From positions 1,708,001-1,772,000 of the forward strand of contig NC_020505.1 of the NCBI RefSeq assembly GCF_000310245.1: 64,000 nt of DNA, given 5' to 3'. Positions 25,765 through 34,831 of this stretch are shown piece by piece (position 1 is the first letter of the stretch; every line of letters starts with the position of its first letter). The position numbers were made by a program, and so were the translations under genes. A model generated the notes under the pieces. It was not told where the DNA came from and searched no databases. It was given only the letters and a program-made list of their open reading frames with translations. Source of the DNA: Candidatus Sulfuricurvum sp. RIFRC-1. Lineage in GTDB: Bacteria; Campylobacterota; Campylobacteria; Campylobacterales; Sulfurimonadaceae.

Positions 25765-27795
25765 TTATTTTCCTTCCAACTGCGTCTCATATTCCAGACG
25801 TAAACCTTGAGGCGTCATTATAAAACCTCTGAGTTTGATTTTGCCTTGTGAAATAGCCTGAGAATGTATTTCACATAAAGCTATAAGATGGTGATGTTCT
25901 TTTGAAATAGGACTTTTTTGGAGATTTCGTACCAGCGCTCCGCATATCACACATTCAGAAGCGACTACTTCACGGTAGCGTTTAATGTACTCTTTTTGAT
26001 TTCCCAGCTCCAGTACATCATACTCTTTTGCCAAATTTTCTCGTAACCGCGCAGCATTGTGTAAAAAGTGGGGGTTCATATGCAGTGATTCGGCGAATTC
26101 CAACCCATAAACACTGCTTCCCCGCCCGGATTTTAGGATTCGATCATAAACCAACCGATCCCTTCCCTCATCATACCGGACGCTCAAATGCAGATGTACG
26201 ACTTCACGCAAACGGCTAAGCTCACTAATCATAGAGAGCTGATGCAGGTGGGTCGTCATTAAGAATAGACACCCTTTTTGTGAGAGTTCCATAATAGTAC
26301 TTGCAACAATAGCAACCGCAGAGAGAGTTTCGGTACCGTGACTGATCTCATCACCCAGAACAAGTGAACGGGAAGTTGCTCGGCTAAAAATCGTGTTAAG
26401 TTCCAACATCTCTACTCCGAATGTGGAGAGTGACTTCGCCACATTATCACGCGATTGGATACGGGTATAGACCCCATCAAACAGTGAAAATTTCATTGCC
26501 TTCGCCGGAATAAAAAAGCCAGCTTGGGCCAAAGTTACAGCGATACCGATACTTTTCATCAGTGAAGATTTCCCGCTGGAGTTAATTCCATAAAGTAATA
26601 CACCCCGGATATTGGCTCCATCATGCACTTTGGAATCTAACATAACCGTGTCGGGATAAGGTAAATCGAGATAATCACGATTCCCCATTACAATATCATT
26701 GGGGACATACATGATACCTTGTGCTTCCACTAACAAATGGCGTAAACCGCTCATCTGCAAGAAGTTTTCTTCACTTGATTCCACAAGAACCGGACGTGTA
26801 AGAGCATATTTTTGGGCATTGATCGCAGAGGATACTGCCACATCGACTTGAGCGATCCAATCCATGGTACGGTGAACAAAAAGGGTTTGATGCTGCAGCC
26901 ATTGACGATTATGAAAATTGTTTTTAAGTTCAATCTCCCACCCTTCTAAAAGCGTATCTGATGGGAGAATAGAATTCAGTTTATGTTGCACACAATACGA
27001 TTGAATTTCAATAATAGACGCAAGTGCATTAAAAAAATCGTTAAATGCATCTTTTTGACGATTTTGAAGCGTCCACCATAAAAACTCTATATCTCCAATA
27101 CGGAGCAATCTCTCCTGAAGCCACAGAGCATGAGGATTAACTCTTTCAATCCATTCAAAGCGTTGTAAAATTTCCTGCGAGTCTCTAATGGGCAAAAAAA
27201 GTCGAAAACGGCCCAACCGCTTCCCCATCGGGGTAGACATCGTTAAAAAAAGTTTTGCAATACTTGGAGCGCGTGAATCAGTACTCATAATTTCAAGCTG
27301 TTCTAATGCGTTATTACCAAGTTCCATCAACTCTCCCGTTTCCAAAAGTGTAGGAAGAGAATATCTAATGGTTATTTCTTGGTCATTTAGATAATCCGCC
27401 ATCAATGCCAAAGCCTGAGCACAAAAGGGTCGCATCTCCAAACTTAAATGTTCAATGGGACTTAAAAGCGAATGCATATTGAACATCGTTTGAAAGAGCC
27501 TATTTTGTTCGGCGAGCTCGAACTTTCGATCATCATAAGTGACCGTAAAGGTTGTAAAATTACTCGCTATTTCATCAAAAACTTCTTTTGAAGATGCCCC
27601 GATAATCAAGTGTGTACTATTTGTCACAAACAGTAAATGCAATAAACGATCAATAGCGCTATAAGGATGCGACGGTTCGGCTTCAATTTCGCAAATCCAC
27701 CCTTTTAAACCATAAGGCTCAAACATAGCCAAGCCGATTGAGTATCCACTGCGATTACGGCTAATAAAAATAGATGCTTGCGCGTTTCTAATCAT
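25765..27795 (-). CDS. MutS-family ATPase with C-terminal HNH-like tail (MutS7-like)
   Basis: A 676-residue MutS homologue. The MutS core helices occupy about residues 100-350, Walker A is GINSSGKSS (403-411), Walker B LVLGDEIS (478-485), and the switch His lies in TTHLHQLS. Residues 614-646 hold CVIC, then KEHHHLIAL and CEIH, which looks like a zinc-binding HNH endonuclease module. The MutS7 group, found in Campylobacterota and in octocoral mitochondria, has such a C-terminal nuclease; that assignment is inferred. The canonical N-terminal mismatch-contact Phe-x-Glu motif was not seen, so mismatch repair is not certain. It heads the minus-strand run. Confidence 0.8.
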   Translation of the reverse strand: MIRNAQASIFISRNRSGYSIGLAMFEPYGLKGWICEIEAEPSHPYSAIDRLLHLLFVTNSTHLIIGASSKEVFDEIASNFTTFTVTYDDRKFELAEQNRLFQTMFNMHSLLSPIEHLSLEMRPFCAQALALMADYLNDQEITIRYSLPTLLETGELMELGNNALEQLEIMSTDSRAPSIAKLFLTMSTPMGKRLGRFRLFLPIRDSQEILQRFEWIERVNPHALWLQERLLRIGDIEFLWWTLQNRQKDAFNDFFNALASIIEIQSYCVQHKLNSILPSDTLLEGWEIELKNNFHNRQWLQHQTLFVHRTMDWIAQVDVAVSSAINAQKYALTRPVLVESSEENFLQMSGLRHLLVEAQGIMYVPNDIVMGNRDYLDLPYPDTVMLDSKVHDGANIRGVLLYGINSSGKSSLMKSIGIAVTLAQAGFFIPAKAMKFSLFDGVYTRIQSRDNVAKSLSTFGVEMLELNTIFSRATSRSLVLGDEISHGTETLSAVAIVASTIMELSQKGCLFLMTTHLHQLSMISELSRLREVVHLHLSVRYDEGRDRLVYDRILKSGRGSSVYGLEFAESLHMNPHFLHNAARLRENLAKEYDVLELGNQKEYIKRYREVVASECVICGALVRNLQKSPISKEHHHLIALCEIHSQAISQGKIKLRGFIMTPQGLRLEYETQLEGK

Positions 27796-27887
27796 TTTTG
27801 TACCACACTTTTCAAATTCATCAAATATATTATATCTATAAGGGACAAAAATAAAAAATTTAACTTTTATTTTAGTAATAATCGGGT

Positions 27888-27893
27888 TATAAT
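27888..27893 (+). promoter_or_regulatory. probable sigma-70 -10 box for the PAS gene
   Basis: TATAAT preceded by GGGT, 39 bp before the PAS gene ATG, in A+T-rich DNA. No clear -35 is visible, which is usual for Campylobacterota sigma-70 promoters. The divergent MutS-family gene starts at 27795. Confidence 0.6.
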
Positions 27894-27932
27894 CGCAAGC
27901 TTATATTCTAATCTAAGTTTAGGACATGCTAA

Positions 27933-28352
27933 ATGAAACGCCCTACCCCGGTAAATGAAGAAGTTTTATTCGATGGACGAAGTTTGATTTCTGAAACCGA
28001 TACCAAAGGTATTATCACCTATGTCAACCGCAAATTTACGGAGATGACAGGATACACGGCAGTCGAAGCCGTCGGACAGCCCCATAGTCTCTTACGCCAT
28101 CCCGATATGCCTAAAGCAGGCTTCGAGGGGATGTGGAAAATAATCGAAAGCGGGAAAATTTGGGAAGGTTACGTCAAAAACCTTCGTAAAGACGGAAAAT
28201 TTTATTGGGTTGTTGTCCATATTGTCCCGAAACTCAATGAGGCAGGAGAGATCATCGGATATATTGCTTCACGTAAAATGCCGGATCGAAATCGTCTGAA
28301 AATTGTTGAGCAGCAATACGCCGAATTACTGGCTGCAGAAAAAAAGGGTTAA
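27933..28352 (+). CDS. single PAS-domain protein (Aer/CetB-like sensor)
   Basis: A 139-residue cytoplasmic protein that is nearly all one PAS domain: TDTKGIITYVNRKFTEMTGY, LLRHPDMPK, and YWVVVHIVPKLNEAGEI. The LRHPDMP segment is typical of Aer- and CetB-type redox/energy-taxis PAS domains, which bind FAD. There is no HAMP, kinase or MCP region, so a membrane chemoreceptor partner encoded elsewhere is likely. The last codons lie in an intrinsic terminator shared with the convergent MATE gene. Confidence 0.85.
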   Translation: MKRPTPVNEEVLFDGRSLISETDTKGIITYVNRKFTEMTGYTAVEAVGQPHSLLRHPDMPKAGFEGMWKIIESGKIWEGYVKNLRKDGKFYWVVVHIVPKLNEAGEIIGYIASRKMPDRNRLKIVEQQYAELLAAEKKG

Positions 28353-28368
28353 ACCTTTTGGTTTAACC
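28347..28368. terminator. bidirectional hairpin between the PAS and MATE genes
   Basis: Perfect 9-bp inverted repeat GGTTAAACC-TTTT-GGTTTAACC. On the minus strand it is followed by a run of seven T, an ordinary Rho-independent terminator for the MATE gene. It overlaps the stop codons of both convergent genes. Confidence 0.85.
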
Positions 28369-29659
28369 ATATCTTTTTCCGATACACTCTCCAAAACCAC
28401 CATCCCTTAATAAATGTTTCTATCGTCATAGCGATATAAATCCCAACAATTCCACCTCCTAGTATCAGAACAATATAGGATGGTACAATTCTAAAAAGCC
28501 AAAGGGAACCGATCGAAATTCGCATGCTTAAGTTTGTAGCTCCGGCACCTCGTAATGCACCACTCAAAACAAAGGTTAAAGCCAGTGGAATTTGTGCAAT
28601 ACCGACAAGACGAAGATAAAGTGCAGCTTGTTCAATTGTCTCAGGATCTTGAGTAAAAAATCGGATCATTAGTTCTGGAAAAGCAACCAAAACAATCCCG
28701 ACGCTTCCCATAAAAATCATCGCGATTTTTGCGCTGAGAATCCCCGATTCATACGCATCATCATATTGTTTGGCACCAATATACTGTCCGGCTAATACCA
28801 TTGCTGCAACCGAGAATCCAAATCCCGGCATAAACGCTAACGCTTCTATCCGGAGTCCGATTTGATATCCTGCCAATGCCTCTGTCCCTTGTGAAGCGAT
28901 CATCATAACAAACAGTAAAAATGATCCAACCCCTAGCACTTTCTCAATTGCGGCAGGCGTACCGATGGAAAGCATTTTTTTCAGATCAACCCGAGTAAAG
29001 ATCGGATAGATCCCCAGCACTCCCCCTTTTCGGATTAAAAGCCACCCATAGATCAGAACACTGAACCCATAGGCACACACCGTCGCATACGCTGCTCCCC
29101 CTACTCCCATAGCCTCAAATCCGCCATGACCGAAAATAAAAAGATAATTTAAACCACCGTTTAGAAATGCCGAAGCGATTTTTATGACAAGCGAACTTCG
29201 TGTGTCACCGGCAGCAGAGAGGGCACTATAAGCCAAAGTATCGAGAAAGATCAATCCCATCCCTAACGAAAGTATCCCAAAATACCCGCTTCCGAGAATC
29301 ACGACCTCATCACTTGATCCCATCCAGCGAAAAAAGTCAGCCGAAAATGTCCATCCAATCATACCGATAATCAAGGAACCCGCTAAAGCGACCCATAACC
29401 CGACAAAGACTACCGCAGACGCACGATGTCGTCTTCCGCTTCCAATATAACGGGAAATCAATGCACTTGAGCCGATAGCATAAACACTCATAAATGCTTG
29501 GATTACCATCATAAACTGCATCGACAATCCAACCGCTGCTAAGGCTGCAACACCCAATACCCCCACCATCAACATGTCAATGAGAATTTGAACAATATCC
29601 AGAAGATGTTTTAATGCAGCAGGAATTGCCAGCCGCAACACTCGCTGTTTCATCATCAT
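28349..29659 (-). CDS. MATE-family multidrug/sodium efflux transporter
   Basis: A 436-residue membrane protein with about twelve hydrophobic segments in two related halves (for example MVGVLGVAALAAVGLSMQFM, and VAAMVLAGQYIGAK at the start of the second half). MATE proteins export cationic drugs or metabolites using a Na+ or H+ gradient. The substrate is not predictable. Its stop overlaps that of the convergent PAS gene; the 94-residue gene lies five bases upstream. Confidence 0.88.
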   Translation of the reverse strand: MMMKQRVLRLAIPAALKHLLDIVQILIDMLMVGVLGVAALAAVGLSMQFMMVIQAFMSVYAIGSSALISRYIGSGRRHRASAVVFVGLWVALAGSLIIGMIGWTFSADFFRWMGSSDEVVILGSGYFGILSLGMGLIFLDTLAYSALSAAGDTRSSLVIKIASAFLNGGLNYLFIFGHGGFEAMGVGGAAYATVCAYGFSVLIYGWLLIRKGGVLGIYPIFTRVDLKKMLSIGTPAAIEKVLGVGSFLLFVMMIASQGTEALAGYQIGLRIEALAFMPGFGFSVAAMVLAGQYIGAKQYDDAYESGILSAKIAMIFMGSVGIVLVAFPELMIRFFTQDPETIEQAALYLRLVGIAQIPLALTFVLSGALRGAGATNLSMRISIGSLWLFRIVPSYIVLILGGGIVGIYIAMTIETFIKGWWFWRVYRKKIWLNQKV

Positions 29660-29664
29660 GGTTC

Positions 29665-29949
29665 TCAGTTTTGAAGCTTTTGGGCAATCTCTTGCATCAC
29701 CGTAAATAACTCTTCTTTGGTAGAATAACGAAGTTCAATGCGGTTAATTGGAACTTCTCCTACAGGATCAAAATCGCAAATCAAGACGTACGATTCAAGC
29801 GTTATTTGATCCGCTTTCAATTCTGCCCATTCCAAGGATACTGATGCGGATTCACCTCCAGCATGGATCAAGGCGGCAGGATAAAGACGGGTAATTTTCT
29901 TTAAATCAATTTTATAATTGTTTGATTCAAATATCATCTCATTTTTCAT
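29665..29949 (-). CDS. hypothetical 94-residue protein
   Basis: A small soluble protein (MKNEMIFESNNYKIDL...) that directly follows the MFS transporter gene with no gap. It has no signal peptide, membrane segment or Cys cluster. The tail TKEELFTVMQEIAQKLQ is helical. Not recognised. Its position between two transporter genes suggests co-transcription but gives no function. Confidence 0.75.
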   Translation of the reverse strand: MKNEMIFESNNYKIDLKKITRLYPAALIHAGGESASVSLEWAELKADQITLESYVLICDFDPVGEVPINRIELRYSTKEELFTVMQEIAQKLQN

Positions 29950-31152
29950 CTAGATATCCTTTAAAATATACGTACGTCGTATCCATCTGTAATATAGAGC
30001 GGCTAATGCAAAAACAGAACCTAAAAGAGTTGTAATCATCCCTAAAGAGAGACCTAAAACAGCTAAATAACCGATTAACAAGGATACAAAAGCCCCTACC
30101 CCTAAAAAAATCATGTCGTTATACGCAATAACACGCCCATAAAAATCACTATGGGTATGGTGTTGCAATAAAGTATACGTATACGACCACAGTGTTGTCG
30201 TCACGAATCCGACACCGACGGAAGCAATGATCGAGAGATAAAAATTGTCAATGACGATAGCCCAAAAAATAATGGCAACTGCTTCAGCGACAAATAGCCA
30301 TCCCAAACGTCTATTATTAATCCAATGCCCCAATACCATCGGACCGATCACCAATCCCAATGCACGAGCAGCATTAAGCAAACCGATCCCTAAAGATACT
30401 GCTATGATTTGAGAATAGAAATGTTTCGCGGCCAATGCCACCAAAGCATCAAAAGCAGTAACCCCGAGAATAGCATGAAGTATCATCAAATGCAAAACAA
30501 TAGGATGAGCACGTATATAGATAAATGCTTCTTTCATCATGGCACTTAATTTGTCACTATTTTTCGACAATTCAATCTCTATCTTAATCGTAGAAGCCAA
30601 AATAAGTACTATAGCGAATAATCCGGCATCAAGTAAAAAAGCGGTGGTTGTCCCCACCCAATAAACAACTAATCCGCTTAAAGCCATCCCAAACGTGTAG
30701 GACAAAGACCAAATAATCGAGTGGATTTCATTGGCAGTTTGAAGTGATTTTCCTTCCAAAATACGTGGCAATAACGACATTTCAACGGTAAAATGAAAAC
30801 TCGAAGCCCCCATTCGAATAAATACTAAAGCATAAAGAAACCATAACATCTCTACATTATCGATGCTAATCAACGAAAGAGTACATACAATCTCTATTAT
30901 AGTCAAAATGATCATTAATCGTTTGGGGTGAATGCGATCGAGAATAACACCGCTTAAGGGTGCTTGAAAGACTCCGGGTAAAAAATGCAGAGCTGCCACC
31001 AATGCTATCGTCGCTGCGTCAGCACCCATTTCGATCAAGAGGGTATAGATAGCAACGTTACTAAACCACGCTCCAAAATATGCAAGCAATTGGATTAAAG
31101 AGAGACGTCGTAAAAGCGGTTCATGGCGCAAAAGGGTTAAATAGCGTTTCAT
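29950..31152 (-). CDS. MFS transporter (enterobactin-exporter-like)
   Basis: A 400-residue major-facilitator protein with about twelve membrane segments and the loop motif SGVILDRIHPKRLMI between segments 2 and 3 (MFS signature Gly-x3-Asp-Arg). It resembles the EntS/MFS_3 branch of exporters. Substrate unknown. The divergent flagellar promoter lies upstream; only about 25 bp separate its start codon from the sigma-28 -35 element. Confidence 0.85.
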   Translation of the reverse strand: MKRYLTLLRHEPLLRRLSLIQLLAYFGAWFSNVAIYTLLIEMGADAATIALVAALHFLPGVFQAPLSGVILDRIHPKRLMIILTIIEIVCTLSLISIDNVEMLWFLYALVFIRMGASSFHFTVEMSLLPRILEGKSLQTANEIHSIIWSLSYTFGMALSGLVVYWVGTTTAFLLDAGLFAIVLILASTIKIEIELSKNSDKLSAMMKEAFIYIRAHPIVLHLMILHAILGVTAFDALVALAAKHFYSQIIAVSLGIGLLNAARALGLVIGPMVLGHWINNRRLGWLFVAEAVAIIFWAIVIDNFYLSIIASVGVGFVTTTLWSYTYTLLQHHTHSDFYGRVIAYNDMIFLGVGAFVSLLIGYLAVLGLSLGMITTLLGSVFALAALYYRWIRRTYILKDI

Positions 31153-31178
31153 AATCGCAAGATTATCATGCGAGTCAT

Positions 31179-31205
31179 TAAAGTTTTTATTTTCGTTGAC
31201 GATTT
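31179..31205 (+). promoter_or_regulatory. sigma-28 (FliA) promoter for flaG-fliS
   Basis: TAAAGTTT, exactly 11 bases, then GACGATTT; the consensus is TAAAGTTT-N11-GCCGATAA. It lies 43 bp before the flaG ATG. The match to the -35 is complete and five of eight -10 positions agree, so late-class flagellar control is well supported. Confidence 0.8.
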
Positions 31206-31247
31206 AGGGGTAGTAATTGTCTCATATCTTTCATTAGGAGAATTCAA

Positions 31248-31643
31248 ATGGAAATTTTACAAACAACTGCCAAAATGCAGCAAAGTCAAACCTCCATGCC
31301 AAAACCTGCCGCAACAGAGTTGCAAAGTACTCAAAGTATTCAGCAAATACAGAAAGCACAAATTAATCAAGACAAAGTTGCTGAAATCAACACTAATGAG
31401 AAAACAACAAAAGTTGATTCTCAAGAACAAATGGATAAACTGATTGATCAACTGAATCGTTCACTTGATCCGTTCAATACCTCTTTAAAATTTGGTTTTG
31501 ACAACTCATCGGAAGATTTTTATGTCTCCGTTATTGAAACTAAAAGTAACCGTATGCTCAGACGATTTCCGATTGAACAGGCAGAGCAACTCTTACCAAA
31601 AATGCAAGAAGTTAACGGATTATTGTTTGATCAAAAAGGCTAA
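31248..31643 (+). CDS. flaG: flagellar protein FlaG
   Basis: 131 residues: a Gln/Lys-rich disordered first half (to about residue 60), then the FlaG domain LNRSLDPFNTSLKFGFDN, YVSVIETKSNRMLRRFP and LLPKMQEVNGLLFD. FlaG influences flagellar filament length in polar flagellates. AGGAG precedes the ATG by the normal distance. The usual neighbour fliD, the filament cap, is missing between flaG and fliS. Confidence 0.9.
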   Translation: MEILQTTAKMQQSQTSMPKPAATELQSTQSIQQIQKAQINQDKVAEINTNEKTTKVDSQEQMDKLIDQLNRSLDPFNTSLKFGFDNSSEDFYVSVIETKSNRMLRRFPIEQAEQLLPKMQEVNGLLFDQKG

Positions 31644-31698
31644 TCAGCCTCAAACTCTATTTATTAATTATTTATTCGATTAAATCAAAGGGATTTTT

Positions 31699-32079
31699 AT
31701 GCATACCAATCTTGCTTACAATGCTTATACTCAAAACAATATCGGGGTTGAGTCACCTGAAAAATTGATTCAAATGATGTATGAGGGAGTATTACGCTTC
31801 AACATGCAGGCTAAACGCTCTATCAGCGATCATGATATTGAGAGACGTACATACTGGATCAACCGATCCAATGCCGTTCTAACAGAATTAATAAATATTT
31901 TGGATTACAATCAAGGTGAAATTTCTCATTATCTTTCAGCTCTTTATACCTATCAGCTTCGTCTTCTAACTGAAGCGAATCTCTACAATGACAGCACTAA
32001 ACTAGATGAAGTTAATCAAGTATTCAAAGGGCTTTTAGAAGCATGGAAAGAGAGTACCAATGTGGTTAACCAAGCTTAA
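31699..32079 (+). CDS. fliS: flagellin export chaperone FliS
   Basis: A 126-residue four-helix protein with the FliS N-terminus (AYNAYTQNNI), SPEKLIQMMYEGVLRF, and RRTYWINRSNAVLTEL. It binds flagellin C-termini in the cytoplasm and prevents premature assembly. 55 bp after flaG, with AAAGGGA before the ATG. In Campylobacterota FliS also binds FliW, which is encoded at 49417. Confidence 0.93.
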   Translation: MHTNLAYNAYTQNNIGVESPEKLIQMMYEGVLRFNMQAKRSISDHDIERRTYWINRSNAVLTELINILDYNQGEISHYLSALYTYQLRLLTEANLYNDSTKLDEVNQVFKGLLEAWKESTNVVNQA

Positions 32080-32314
32080 AACAGCTTTGGTTCTTGAAGA
32101 GACTGATCGCATCTCAACTTTGCTTGATGAGATGCCTCAATTTGACACTATTGAACAAATGGAAGAGGCGGCATTCCTTCTTCAACAAAGTAAAACGCTC
32201 TTGGAAGAAAAGAAAATGCAAACAGCTCAAACACTTCAACAACTCAAAAATGCACTTGATTTTCTCAAATCTACCCAAGAAGAACCTCCATCTTCCCTAA
32301 ATCTCAAATTTTAA
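32060..32314 (+). CDS. small coiled-coil protein in the FliT position
   Basis: 84 residues beginning MWLTKLKTALVLEETDRIS, starting inside the last codons of fliS (20-bp overlap). Mostly helical, with a Gln/Leu-rich coiled coil at about residues 35-70. FliT chaperones occupy this location after fliS in many bacteria, but sequence similarity is not evident to me. Likely a flagellar export accessory; this is an inference from position. Confidence 0.7.
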   Translation: MWLTKLKTALVLEETDRISTLLDEMPQFDTIEQMEEAAFLLQQSKTLLEEKKMQTAQTLQQLKNALDFLKSTQEEPPSSLNLKF

Positions 32315-32400
32315 CCCTTTTCTCACCCTTTTTTTGATAAAATCGCGTCATTCACTCTACACCATAGTGGAGTATGGGTATCAATGATAAGGATGCATGT

Positions 32401-33618
32401 ATGAAAAAAGAGGTTAAAAAAGTAGTTCTCGCCTATTCCGGCGGATTGGACACAAGTGTTATTTTAAAATGGCTCCAAGATGAGTACAAATGTGAAGTTG
32501 TCACTTTTACCGCCGATATCGGTCAAGGCGAAGAGGTAGAACCTGCTCGTGCCAAAGCGATCAGTCTTGGAATTAAACCTGAAAATATCTATATCGAAGA
32601 TTTACGTGAAGAATTTGTACGTGACTATGTATTCCCAATGTTCCGTGCCAATGCGATTTATGAAGGAGAATATCTTTTAGGAACTTCTATTGCACGTCCT
32701 TTGATTGCAAAACGCCAAGCCGAAATTGCTCGTATTACAGGTGCCGATGCAGTCAGTCACGGTGCAACAGGGAAAGGAAACGACCAAGTCCGCTTTGAGA
32801 TGGGATATTTAGGTCAAAACAGTGCGTTGACCATTATTGCCCCATGGAGAGAATGGGATTTGAACTCACGAGAAAAGCTCCTTGCATATGCTGCCGAACA
32901 TGGGATCAAAATTGAAATGAGCGGTAAAAAATCCCCGTATTCAATGGATGCCAATCTTCTTCATATCTCGTATGAGGGGGGGATTCTTGAAGATCCGGCA
33001 TCTGAGCCGGAAGAGAGTATGTGGCGCTGGACGGTATCTCCTCAAAATGCACCGGATGAGGCTGAATACATCGAAATCGGCTATGAAAAAGGGGATCCTG
33101 TCAGCTTAAACGGTAAAGCACTTTCACCTGCCGTAATGCTAGAACAGCTCAATATCATTGCAGGACGCCACGGTATCGGACGTGCCGATATCGTTGAAAA
33201 CCGCTTTGTCGGAATGAAAAGCCGTGGATGTTACGAAACTCCGGGTGGAACCATCATGATTAAAGCTCACCGTGCCATCGAATCACTCACACTTGACCGT
33301 GAAGAAGCTCATCTAAAAGATGAGTTGATGCCGCGCTACGCGAAACTTATTTATAACGGTTTTTGGTTTGCACCTGAGCGTGAAATGTTGCAAGCGGCTA
33401 TCGATAAAACGCAGCAAAATGTTCGCGGCAGTGTTCGATTGAAACTCTATAAAGGAAACATAATGGTTGTCGGACGCAGTTCAGACCTCTCATTATTCAA
33501 CCCTGAATATTGTACCTTTGAAGAAGACTCTGTTTATGATCAAAAAGATGCGGGTGGATTTATCAAACTCAACGCTCTACGCTTTATCATTGCCGGTAAA
33601 GCACGAAAAAACAAATAA
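32401..33618 (+). CDS. argG: argininosuccinate synthase
   Basis: A 405-residue enzyme with the PP-loop [25 protein letters not shown], and [15 protein letters not shown]. It joins citrulline and aspartate in arginine synthesis. The frame is open 27 bp further upstream, but the ATG at 32401 has AAGGA in the right position and gives the family's N-terminus. It heads a run of genes with only tiny gaps as far as 47294. Confidence 0.95.
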   Translation: MKKEVKKVVLAYSGGLDTSVILKWLQDEYKCEVVTFTADIGQGEEVEPARAKAISLGIKPENIYIEDLREEFVRDYVFPMFRANAIYEGEYLLGTSIARPLIAKRQAEIARITGADAVSHGATGKGNDQVRFEMGYLGQNSALTIIAPWREWDLNSREKLLAYAAEHGIKIEMSGKKSPYSMDANLLHISYEGGILEDPASEPEESMWRWTVSPQNAPDEAEYIEIGYEKGDPVSLNGKALSPAVMLEQLNIIAGRHGIGRADIVENRFVGMKSRGCYETPGGTIMIKAHRAIESLTLDREEAHLKDELMPRYAKLIYNGFWFAPEREMLQAAIDKTQQNVRGSVRLKLYKGNIMVVGRSSDLSLFNPEYCTFEEDSVYDQKDAGGFIKLNALRFIIAGKARKNK

Positions 33619-33630
33619 GGAAATTCGAGT

Positions 33631-34371
33631 ATGAGCATCATTAAAATAGATATGAATTCCGATGAATTCCAAGCGGAACTCGAAAAAACGATCAAATTTA
33701 CCGATAAAGTAATCAGCCAATTCAATTGGGCTTACAATCCTCAAGAAGAGATCAACGAAGGGGTACAACTTGGGCTTGCTCGTAATAAAATGATGTACAG
33801 CAAACGTTTTTGTCCTTGTTATATGGTTGAAGAAGTGGATGGGAAATATCAAAGTACCGATAATAGACTCTGTCCTTGTACAACGGCTATTGAAAAAGAG
33901 CTGCCTGAAGAAGGGGTATGCCACTGTCAAATTTTTTGTACGCCTGAATATGCGGCAGCAAAACGTATGGAAATGGGAATCGAAGAGGTTACCCATCAAC
34001 ATTCACGCGGCTTGACGAAAGAAGAGTGTGAAATGCTATTGACCAAAAGTGATATTGACAGCGATGAACTCACTTCTCTTTTCGAAGCACGTGAGCTTGG
34101 TATGGTCAAATTTAAAGTGGTTGACGTTCGCGAATGGATGGAGTGGAAAATGGGACGTATTGCCGGTGCCGATGTATTGGTTCCAACCAGCAGTTTCTTC
34201 CAAACACTCACAGAATCTAAATTAGAAAAAGATGAAAATATTATTGTTTATTGTCACGTTGGTAGCCGAAGTGCTCACTGTCAACGTATATTGCACGATA
34301 TGGGCTATAGCAAAGTTTCCAATCTTGCACACGGTATCGTCTCTTACGGCGGCGTAATCGTTCGCGGTTAA
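33631..34371 (+). CDS. ferredoxin:thioredoxin reductase catalytic domain fused to rhodanese
   Basis: 246 residues. Residues 1-125 carry the FTR beta-chain pattern: CPC at 61-63, CPC at 81-83, CHC at 97-99, plus Cys103; these ligate a [4Fe-4S] cluster and the redox disulfide. Residues about 155-246 form a rhodanese domain with active Cys208 in IIVYCHVGSRS. Both activities handle thiols or sulfane sulfur. The fusion suggests electron transfer from ferredoxin to a persulfide or thioredoxin-like acceptor; this is an inference. It sits between argG and rplI with 12- and 13-bp gaps. Confidence 0.83.
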   Translation: MSIIKIDMNSDEFQAELEKTIKFTDKVISQFNWAYNPQEEINEGVQLGLARNKMMYSKRFCPCYMVEEVDGKYQSTDNRLCPCTTAIEKELPEEGVCHCQIFCTPEYAAAKRMEMGIEEVTHQHSRGLTKEECEMLLTKSDIDSDELTSLFEARELGMVKFKVVDVREWMEWKMGRIAGADVLVPTSSFFQTLTESKLEKDENIIVYCHVGSRSAHCQRILHDMGYSKVSNLAHGIVSYGGVIVRG

Positions 34372-34384
34372 TTAAGGATTATAA

Positions 34385-34831
34385 ATGAAAGTATTATTGA
34401 CCAAAGATGTCAAAGGGGTCGGAAAAACCGGTGAGATCAAAGATGTAGCCGACGGATACGGTAAAAACTTTTTAATCGGAAAAGGGCTCGCCCTTGCCGC
34501 TACCAATGAAGTTTTAAAAAAATATGAGTCGGATCAAAAGAAAAAAGCTGCCCATGAAGCGGCTGAAATTGAACGTCTTAACACAATTAAAACTCAGTTG
34601 GCTGATATTAAAGTGGTTATCACCAAAAAACTTGGCAATACCGGTCATATTTTTGGTTCAGTCACTAAAGATGAAATTGCAGACGCATTAAATTCTCAAC
34701 ACCATATCCAAATCGACAAGAAAGAGCTTGATGCAAAACACGGAATTAAAACAACCGGATTACATGAACTTGATCTAAAACTCGGTCACGGTATTCATGC
34801 AACACTTCATCTTGAGATCAAAGGTGAGTAA
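34385..34831 (+). CDS. rplI: 50S ribosomal protein L9
   Basis: 148 residues with the L9 N-terminal domain ([33 protein letters not shown]), the long connecting helix, and a C-terminal domain ending [11 protein letters not shown]. It binds 23S rRNA. Its stop codon overlaps the presumed era start by 8 bp; hslV and hslU, which separate these genes in Campylobacter and Helicobacter, are absent. Confidence 0.96.
   Translation: MKVLLTKDVKGVGKTGEIKDVADGYGKNFLIGKGLALAATNEVLKKYESDQKKKAAHEAAEIERLNTIKTQLADIKVVITKKLGNTGHIFGSVTKDEIADALNSQHHIQIDKKELDAKHGIKTTGLHELDLKLGHGIHATLHLEIKGE

Noticed and set aside
31634-31652. Hairpin AGGCT-AATC-AGCCT at the flaG stop as a terminator
   Set aside because: Short stem, no T tract, and fliS is expected to be on the same transcript.
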